From JAPOUP01 sp026708635 (lineage in GTDB: Bacteria; Pseudomonadota; Alphaproteobacteria; Rhodobacterales; Rhodobacteraceae), in the NCBI GenBank assembly GCA_965200115.1, contig OZ241336.1, positions 2,170,001 to 2,234,000 of the forward strand: a DNA stretch of 64,000 nucleotides, in the 5' to 3' direction. Position 1 is the stretch's first letter. The number at the start of each line of letters is the position of its first letter. Shown here in pieces: positions 57,847 through 64,000 of the stretch. The notes under the pieces were generated by a model, which was not told the origin of the DNA, ran no database searches, and was given only the letters and a program-made list of their open reading frames with translations. The translations under genes and the position numbers were made by a program.

Positions 57847-59445
57847 ATGAGGAAGGCCGACATGATCAACGCAAGAGACATCCTTCGGCTGCGTCACGGA
57901 CCTGGCCTGACGCGGGACGACATAGCCGCCGCGGCGGGCGCGGGCGCGGGCACGGTGTCGAACGCGCTTCGACGGGCGGAGGCGGCGGGACTGTCCCGCT
58001 GGCCGCTTCCGGACGGTCTCGACGACGGGGCGCTCCGGGAGCGGCCCTGCCCGCGGCCGACCGAACGCGACATCGGCCACGTCCAGCCCGACTGGGCGGC
58101 GACCGGCGGGGAGTACAGGGCGCCGCCCGGCCGGCGGCGCGCCCGGCTGACCCAGCGCCAGCTCCGGGCCGGGTACCGCGACGGGGTCCTGGCGGAGGGC
58201 GGCAGGGCGTACGGCCGCAGCCAGTTCCGCGCGCTGCCCGGGGAGCGGCTTGAAGGCCCGAACGCGCGGACGGACATGCGCTTCGACTACGCGCCCGGCC
58301 TCTACGGCATGTCGGACTTCTCCGGCAAGACGCTGTCCGTGCGCACGGCCACCGGCGAGGCCGACGTGGAGATCTTCGTCGCGGTCCCGCCGCATTCGAA
58401 CCTGATCCACGCCGAGGCCGTGCCGGACCGGAAGACCTGCCACTGGGTGATGGCGCACCGGCGGGCGCCGGGGCGGTTCGGCGGGTCGCCCAGATGCTGG
58501 ATCGTGGACAACCTCAGGTCCGGGGTCGCCAGGGCGGACCGCGAGGATCCCCGGCCCGACCCGAGCTTCCGGGAGTTCGCCGGGCACTACGGGGTGGCGG
58601 TTCTCCCGGCGCGGTCCGGAAAGCCCAGGGACAAGGGCCGCGGCGGAGGCGGCCGTGAGGACGGTCCAGACCCGCGTCCCGCCGCCGCCGCCCAACGGGA
58701 CGTTCCTGTCGATCGGGGCGATGAACGACGCCATCCGCCGCGGGATCGACAGGCTCGACGCGGCCCCGACGGCGAAGGGACCGAGCCGCCGCGAGGCGTC
58801 CGGGGCCGCCGGGCGCGCGGCCCTGTCGCCGCCGCCGGCGGATCCGTGGGAATGGGGGGAGTGGCTGGTCCGCAAGGTGGCGCTGAACGGTCACGTGTCC
58901 TTCGGGCGGAACCACTACTCGGTGCCCGAGGGCAACGTCGGGCGGGAGGTCGAGGCGCGCGTCGGCGAGCGCATGCCCGGGGTGTTCGCGGAGAGGGGCG
59001 GCGAGCGCCTCGCCGTCCATCGCCTCAGGACCGGGCGCAACGAATACGCGACGGATCCGGCCCACATGCCCGACCGTCCGGGGCGGTGCGCGACATCCGC
59101 AGCCCGGACCACCGCGGGATCCCGCTCGCCCGCGCGCGGCGCATCGGGGAGAACGCGCTGGCCCGGGCGGAGCGCTGCATGGCCTCCCGGGACTTCCCGG
59201 AGCGGGCCTACGCCGCCGTGCGGGGCACGGTCCGCCTCGCCGAGACCCACGGCTGCGGCCGCGTCGACGCGGCGCGCGCCGAGGCGCTTGACGCCAACCG
59301 CCTCGCCTCCGGCTACCTGCGCGACCGTCTCGGGAAGGGTGCCGGGCCGGCCCCGCGCCGCGACGGCGCCGGCGAGACCATCCCCGCCCACGCCAACGTC
59401 CGCGGGGGATCCCACTACTCGAAGAACCGGGGAGAGAGACCATGA
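57847..59445 (+). pseudogene. istA: IS21-family transposase IstA, frameshifted
   Basis: The first frame gives the HTH (LTRDDIAAAAGAGAGTVSNA), YAPGLYGMSDFSGKTLSV (first Asp) and CWIVDNLRSGV (second Asp), then SGKPRDKG. A shift near 58640 moves the core into the next frame (FLSIGAMNDAIRRGIDRLDA, VALNGHVSFGRNHYSVPEGN). A second shift near 59095 returns to the first frame for the C-terminus, ending at 59445. The Glu-containing helix lies at the first shift. Inactive unless the shifts are programmed or are sequencing errors. Confidence 0.8.
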
Positions 59446-60200
59446 CGCTACGCGGACCCAACATCGAGCGCATGCCGCGGCCCGGCCTGTCCGGAATGGC
59501 CGAGGCCATCGAGGAGCGGCGCGGCGTCCCCGACATCGGCCAGCCCGGCTTCGACGACCGCCTCGCCATGCTGGTCGAGCGCGAGGTCGCGCACCGCGAC
59601 CGGCGGAGCTATCTCAACTGCCTGCGCCAGGCCCGGCCGCGCATCCGCGCCGACGTGCGGGACGTCGACCGCGGCGCCGGCCGCGGCATCGCCGGCGGCA
59701 CGCTGACCCGGCTCGCCGCCGGCGACTGGATCCGGCGGGGAATCAACCTGATCGTTGAGGGGCCGACCGGCTCGGGGAAAACGTTCCTCGTCTGCGCGCT
59801 GGCGCACCGGGCCCGCCGCCAGAAGATGTCCGCGCCCTGCCGCCGCGTCCCCGAGCTTGTCTCGGCGCTCGCCCACGCGCGGGACGGGGAGCTTCACGAG
59901 CGCCTGATGCGCCGGCTCGCCACGGTCTCGCTGCCGGTCCTCGACGACTGGGGCCCGCGGGGCTTCTCCGCGGAAGGCCGGCGCGACCTGCCGGGGACCG
60001 GCGGGCGGCGCTACGGACGCAGGTCCATCGTGATCGCCAGCCAGATCCCCGTGGACAGCTGGCCCGGCGTGATCGGGGAACCCACCATCGCGGACGCGGT
60101 GATGGACCGCATCGTCCACAACGCCTACCGCATCGAGCTCGCGGGCGAGTCCCGGCGCAGGAGGAACGCCCCGCCGCCGCTCGGCGGCCCCGGGGGCTGA
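59442..60200 (+). CDS. istB: IS21-family helper ATPase IstB
   Basis: A 252-residue AAA+ protein. Walker A is GPTGSGKT (about 107-114), Walker B-like VLDDWGPRGF, and sensor region IVIASQIPVDSWPGVIGEPT. It forms a DNA-bound oligomer that selects the target and activates IstA. The ATG overlaps the istA stop (ATGA). The frame is complete. Confidence 0.9.
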   Translation: MTLRGPNIERMPRPGLSGMAEAIEERRGVPDIGQPGFDDRLAMLVEREVAHRDRRSYLNCLRQARPRIRADVRDVDRGAGRGIAGGTLTRLAAGDWIRRGINLIVEGPTGSGKTFLVCALAHRARRQKMSAPCRRVPELVSALAHARDGELHERLMRRLATVSLPVLDDWGPRGFSAEGRRDLPGTGGRRYGRRSIVIASQIPVDSWPGVIGEPTIADAVMDRIVHNAYRIELAGESRRRRNAPPPLGGPGG

Positions 60201-60537
60201 AGCGGGCGCCGGCAAGCCGGCGCGCGGGGGCGCCTCGCGGCGCCGGGGCGCGGCGCCGAACGTTCCGCAACGCGCGGCGGCCCCGCAATATGGAGGGCGG
60301 GCCGCCGCGTTCCGGCCTTGAATGCCAGAAATGGCTCGCTTACGCCCGCAGGGGCTGGCCTCCGGCCAGCCCGCCGACATCAGGAGGGGAGAAACCGAAC
60401 CCAGGCAACAGTTCCGGAAGAGACGGCGCGCTTCGCGCGCCCGCCGGCCGTCAGGTGACGCCGGATTCGCGGTCAGATGCCGCCGGAACGTCCGTCAGGT
60501 GTTTCCAGAACACCCGTCAGGTGCGCCAGACTCTGCA

Positions 60538-61263
60538 GACGTTCCGGTTCGTCCGGCGGACCGGCTTCATCCCGCGGGCGAAGGCGCGGGGGTGAGCGAG
60601 GTGCGCGATGGATCCGTGGAACGCGAGCCGCCCGTCGGCGCGGGCCTTCGAGAGTTCCCCGGCGAAGCGCCGCCGGAAGCGGCTCGCGAGCACCCTGGCG
60701 GGGGCGGGGAACCTGTCGCTCCCGACCTTCCACTTTCCGGTGGCGACGTCGAACCCGGCGTTCGGCGCCAGGCAGTGCGGGTGGGGATGCCACTCCATCC
60801 TCTGGTTCCAGGTGTGGAGCACGGCGGTTCCGCCGGTCCCGGCGCCGAACCGCGCGGGGTCGGCGCCGATGGTGCGCAGCGTCCCGGCGGCGGTCCGGAA
60901 GGGGATGCCGAGGACCGTTCCGCGGTTCTGGAGCGCGATCCGGGCGACCGGGCGGGGCAGCGTGAAGACGACATGGAAGTACGGCACCGGCAGGATGCCG
61001 TCGGCCTGCCGGTCCATCCACCCGCCCGCGGCGGCCCCCCGGCGGGACGGGCAGTGGCGGTCGCGGCGGGACTTCCGGACGGCATGCGCGTGGCCGCAGC
61101 CGGCGCACCGGTACGCGACGCCGCCGAGCGCCGGCGTCCGGCAGCGCCCGATGCGGTCCATGACCCTCAGCGCCACGGCGTCGAGCGTGCCGGCCCGGCG
61201 CTCGCGGAATCCCTGCCCGGCGCGGCGGAACACGTCCGCCACGCCGGGTCCGTTCCCGCCCAC
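60538..61263 (-). pseudogene. IS91-family transposase, N-terminal part
   Basis: Starts with GTG 61261-61263. A zinc-binding segment CAGCGHAHAVRKSRRDRHCP is followed by YFHVVFTLPRPVARIALQNR and the HUH region WNQRMEWHPHPHCLAPNAGF. Similarity breaks at RRTNRNV. Deleting the IS21 with one GACGTT rejoins RNV to YAKRPF in frame. Confidence 0.82.
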
Positions 61264-61266
61264 CCG

Positions 61267-61364
61267 TCAGACGGTCGCGGCGAAGGTGGCCACCGGATGG
61301 CCGGGCCCGCCGAACATCGCGCCCGTGGTCCGGGCGTAGACGCGCGTCGCGTCCGGGGACTCTC
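61267..61364 (-). pseudogene. IS91-associated tyrosine recombinase, C-terminal piece
   Basis: SPDATRVYARTTGAMFGGPG and the end HPVATFAATV contain the catalytic Tyr in RVYA. The remainder of the gene lies beyond the IS110 insertion, from about 63021. The stop is four bases from the IS91 transposase start. Confidence 0.75.
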
Positions 61365-63020
61365 TTATGAGCCCCCTCCCGTCAAGCCCTTTCTTCATGA
61401 CTTCATGAAGCGTCACATCGATCCGTCTCCTTTCGGGGGCGGCGTCAGCGCCGGCCCGGGGAAGTTCCAGGCGGAACGTCGCGGTTCGCCGGCGCGCCCA
61501 ACGGCGCGTCCAAACTCTTATCCGGTTCGGTCGTCCGGCGGTCGCCGGCCCCGTGACCATGGTGCCCCGTTCGGGCGGTGCGACGTTCCGGGAGGGCGGG
61601 ACCCATCTGAATGGACGGTGCCACGGGATGCGGCGGACCAAGGTCCCCGCCGGTCACACGCCCTGCCCGGGTTCCCCGGAGGCCCCGTCGGGCCGCCCGG
61701 GTGTTCGGTGTTCGCTTCCCCCTACGCCCGCGCCTTCGACAGGATGGCGCCCTCGGGCACGAGCCCCGTGGTGGCGAACCGCCACAGGGCCACCAGAAGC
61801 TTCCTGGCCAGCGCCACGATCCCGCGCTTGCGCGCCCGCCCGTCGCGGGCGCTCACGTATTCCCCGAACCACCTCGACAGCGCGCTGTCCGGCTGGTGGC
61901 GGAGCCAGCGCCAGGCCATCCGCGCGAGGTGTTTCCGCAGCATCGGGCTGCCGGCCTTGCCGATGCCCCGGTCATGGTCGACGCTCCCGCCCGCCCGGGG
62001 CACCGGCGCCGGCCCGGCCAGGCTGGCCAGCTCGCGCCGGTTCCGGAAGTCCCGGTAGAACAGCTCGGTGCCCAGGAGCAGGGCGTCGTTCGGCCCGATC
62101 CCCCTCAGCCGGACCAGCGCCGCCGCGTGGCGGGCGTGCGCCGGGACCTCCGCCGCCCCGTCCCGTGCCGCCTTCAGCGCCGCCGCCTTCCCGGCCTCGA
62201 CCGTCTTCAGCTCCGCGACGGCCAGCTCCAGGCGGTCGAGGATGCCCCCGATCTCCGCCAGGAGCCCCGGCGGCAGCGCCGTGCCGTAGCCGGTCCGCAT
62301 CCCGGCGAGCCGTTTCCGGAAACCGGCCTTCGACGGATCGCCGGGCGGAACGCCGTGCAGCCGCAGCAGCCCCGCGACCGCGCTCGCCAGACGCAGCCGC
62401 TCCCTCACGAGCCGCTCGCGACGCCGCAGCAGCCGCCTCCCCTCCTCCTCCGCGACGGTCGGGATCCGCACCGGCGACATCGCGTCACGGTCGCCGCCGT
62501 CCCAGGCTGGCGGCGCCCTCACCATCCTCCGCGCGTCGATCCGGTCCGTCTTCGCCTTCTTCCTCCCGCCCGCGACCTCCAGGCTCGCCGGGTCGCGGAC
62601 CACCACCCCGAGGTCCTCGCCCTCCAGGCGGCGGGCCAGCCAGAAGCCCTCATACCCGGCCTCGTACACCAGCATCACCCGGACATCGCCGCCGGACGGC
62701 GCGGCGGCCCGCTCCCGCGCCCGCCGCAGCTTTCCCGGCAGCCCGTCCAAGTCGTGCGGCTCCAGCCCGTGGAGGCCCGCCCCCGGGGCGTCGGACGGGT
62801 CTCCGACCGCCAGGATCCAGCTGCGGCCGCTCACTTCCAGCGCCGCGTAAACCGTGGTAGCGTTCTCCCCGGAGCGTGTGGTTGAATCGGTCATCCCATT
62901 CTCCTTTCATCCGGCAAGGGGTGCCGCCCGTCGGCCCCCTTGCCACCATATGTTGAAGTCACCACATTCCCTTGCACCGAATCGCCCCCAGGGGCAATTC
63001 CCGACACGGCTCATGGCATC
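61365..63020 (-). mobile_element. IS110-family element
   Basis: The recombinase text breaks after PLGHR on one side and resumes at SPDATRVYA on the other. Everything between is the IS110 insertion, about 1.65 kb. As expected for IS110 there are no obvious long terminal inverted repeats or target duplications. Boundaries are inferred from the interrupted gene and may be off by some bases. About 355 non-coding bases follow the transposase and about 125 precede it. Confidence 0.65.
61722..62894 (-). CDS. IS110-family transposase
   Basis: 390 residues. The RuvC-like N-terminal domain has YAALEVSGRSWILAV, VMLVYEAGYEGFWLARRL and KKAKTDRIDARRMVRA, supplying the acidic residues, the first being Glu rather than the common Asp. 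The C-terminal Tnp20 domain has LRGIGPNDALLLGTELFYRD and the GSVDHDRGIGKAGSPMLRKH region near the catalytic Ser. The frame is intact and full length. Confidence 0.88.
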   Translation of the reverse strand: MTDSTTRSGENATTVYAALEVSGRSWILAVGDPSDAPGAGLHGLEPHDLDGLPGKLRRARERAAAPSGGDVRVMLVYEAGYEGFWLARRLEGEDLGVVVRDPASLEVAGGRKKAKTDRIDARRMVRAPPAWDGGDRDAMSPVRIPTVAEEEGRRLLRRRERLVRERLRLASAVAGLLRLHGVPPGDPSKAGFRKRLAGMRTGYGTALPPGLLAEIGGILDRLELAVAELKTVEAGKAAALKAARDGAAEVPAHARHAAALVRLRGIGPNDALLLGTELFYRDFRNRRELASLAGPAPVPRAGGSVDHDRGIGKAGSPMLRKHLARMAWRWLRHQPDSALSRWFGEYVSARDGRARKRGIVALARKLLVALWRFATTGLVPEGAILSKARA

Positions 63021-63693
63021 TGTGCCCGAGGGGATCCCGCGCCACACCGGTCTCCGCCCCGCGTTCATGCAGATGGGTGGCGACCGCGTGGCGCAGGCAG
63101 TGGAAAGTGACGCCGCGGCCGAGCCCCGCTCGGTCGCGGCTCGCGTTGAAGGCCGCGCGCAGGCTGTCGGCGGTGATCGGGCGGTTGGGCCCCCCGCCGG
63201 CGCGGATCCGCGGCAGTCCCTCCCCGCCCCTGACGTCGCCGACCTGAAGCGCCACCACCTCCGGGATCCGGAGGCCGGCACCGTAGGCCGTCAGGGCCGC
63301 CATGCGGTGGCGCGGGTCGTCGATGCCCCTGATCAGGCGCCCGGCGTCCGCCTCCGGGATGGAGCGGGGAAGACGGTCGGGAACGCGGCGGCAGCGCGGG
63401 CCCTCCACCTTCCCCGGCTGTCCCATGGCGTCGGCGAAGAACGGGCGCGGCGCCGATGTCCCGGCGTTGGTCGTGCGCGGGGACAACAGGCCCCGCTCCA
63501 TCCGTCCCATCACCCAGGACCGGACCTCCTCGGCGGACAGCGCATGCGGTGCGCGGCCGCAGTGCCTCGCGAGCCTGCGGACGCTGCCCGGACAGGTCTC
63601 CCGCGTCTTCCGTGACAGACCCTTCATGGCCATCACCCCGGTCATCCCCGTGCGGGCCGGAGACCGACCGGAGACCTTCCTCCTCGATGTCAT
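63021..63693 (-). pseudogene. IS91-associated tyrosine recombinase, N-terminal and central part
   Basis: VRRLARHCGRAPHALSAEEV is the core-binding domain. LTAYGAGLRIPEVVALQVGD contains the first catalytic Arg, and FHCLRHAVATHLHERGAETG the HxxR box. Between RIRAGGG and NRPITADSLRAAFN about 50 expected residues are missing. The gene is interrupted after PLGHR by the IS110 element. Confidence 0.75.
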
Positions 63694-63801
63694 GACTGAC
63701 TCCCTTGGTTGTGATCGCCCCGACCGTCGGGGCGCCAGGGGAGCGGAGCATCTTCAGCCCGGCACGCAACAGCCTCGATGAAGAGAACGACGTCGGTCGG
63801 T

Positions 63802-63963
63802 CAGCACGGACCGAACCCACCGCCCAACCGGCCGCGAAAGCGGCCTTCGTTCAAAATCCCGTCCAGCGGGTAGATTGCTTTCGCCGCCTGACGCGGGTCA
63901 GGGATGGTCTCAAAATAGGTCAGAAACTCAGGAATGTTGCCGTCTTTGGGCGCATCAGACATG
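63802..63963 (-). pseudogene. ISAs1-family transposase, N-terminal fragment
   Basis: MSDAPKDGNIPEFLTYFETI followed by PDPRQAAKAIYPLDGIL is the N-terminus of an ISAs1 transposase with a good GGAG site upstream. After 37 residues similarity stops and the frame ends at 63802. It is not the missing start of the 51.3-52.2 kb copy in any obvious way. Confidence 0.7.
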
Positions 63964-64000
63964 GAAATTCTCCAGATATAGGGTCATTCCATGTCGTTGA

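Larger units (their letters stand above)
57640..60537 (+). mobile_element. IS21-family element with 6-bp target duplication
   Basis: A 2898-bp element beginning TGCAAAATCTGGCGACACTT and ending in the inverted form (reverse complement TGCAGAGTCTGGCGCACCTG). It is flanked on both sides by GACGTT (57634-57639 and 60538-60543). Both ends carry several further CACCTGACGG/ACACCTGACGG-type repeats, the multiple terminal repeats expected of IS21. It contains istA and istB. Confidence 0.85.
57030..63693 (-). mobile_element. IS91-type element carrying nested IS21 and IS110 insertions
   Basis: Read on the minus strand it encodes a tyrosine recombinase (63693 to 61267, interrupted) and then, four bases after that stop, the Y2 rolling-circle transposase (61263 to 57115, interrupted). 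This gene order is common in alphaproteobacterial IS91 relatives. An IS110 splits the recombinase and an IS21 splits the transposase. Exact outer ends are not determined. Confidence 0.65.

Noticed and set aside
57823..58875. Minus-strand ORF of 350 codons opposite istA
   Set aside because: Shadow of istA; no homology.
61611..62885. Plus-strand ORFs of more than 400 codons opposite the IS110 transposase
   Set aside because: Low-complexity Pro/Arg/Gly translations in shadow frames of a well-recognised gene.
1..64000. CRISPR arrays, prophage structural genes, replication origin
   Set aside because: No regular direct repeats with spacers, no capsid or tail genes, and no DnaA-box cluster or dnaA/gidA context were seen.

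Overview
The window looks like the chromosome of a GC-rich phototrophic alphaproteobacterium, probably close to the Rhodobacterales. It opens with the bchI and crtA (spheroidene monooxygenase) end of a photosynthesis gene cluster, with a PpsR/CrtJ-type TGT-N12-ACA site beside crtA. It also carries the short HisG/HisZ pair downstream of hisS, an alphaproteobacterial-type SRP RNA, aerobic hemF and a membrane-anchored class I cytochrome c. Lineage is inferred from gene content only.

Layout. 1-0.9 kb: bchI (partial) and crtA. 1.3-10.8 kb: one minus-strand purine-salvage run, xdhA-xdhB-xdhC-ATPase-permease-permease-BMP binding protein, closed by a UUCG-type hairpin. 11.2-12.4 kb: a two-gene DUF1828 module of unknown function. 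12.5-27.4 kb: housekeeping genes (dnaE, hisS-hisZ-hisG, a decaying FitAB-like toxin-antitoxin pair, dgoK-dgoA, hemF, an SDR lacking the usual catalytic Lys, rsmC, clpS, a HAD phosphatase, a SPOR-domain D,D-carboxypeptidase). 27.7 kb: tRNA-Arg(CCG), followed by about 1.2 kb of transposase fragments. 29.3-30.0 kb: an exported Calx-beta protein whose putative promoter has 20 consecutive G between its -35 and -10 boxes, a phase-variation architecture. 30.6-39.2 kb: yejABEF peptide importer, cytochrome c, pheA, nudC. 39.3 kb: SRP RNA.

39.4-64 kb is an insertion-sequence graveyard. It begins with a type I restriction locus reduced to N- and C-terminal hsdM pieces and an hsdS stub around an intact HepT/MntA pair. 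It continues with IS30 (one dead and one apparently intact copy), IS5, an IS4 with a DruA-like DUF4338 domain, a Tn5-like IS4, two ISKra4, ISAs1, an unassigned DDE family, IS91, IS21 and IS110. Two lower-GC cargo genes survive among them: an MMPL/RND exporter and a squalene-synthase-like enzyme. The last 7 kb is a nest: an IS91-type element (tyrosine recombinase plus Y2 transposase) has an IS110 inserted in the recombinase gene and an IS21 inserted in the transposase gene. Removing the IS21 together with one copy of its 6-bp target duplication restores the IS91 reading frame.

Start codons were moved inward or outward from the longest ORF where homology or a Shine-Dalgarno sequence argued for it. 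All family assignments are from reading the translations; no database search was run.
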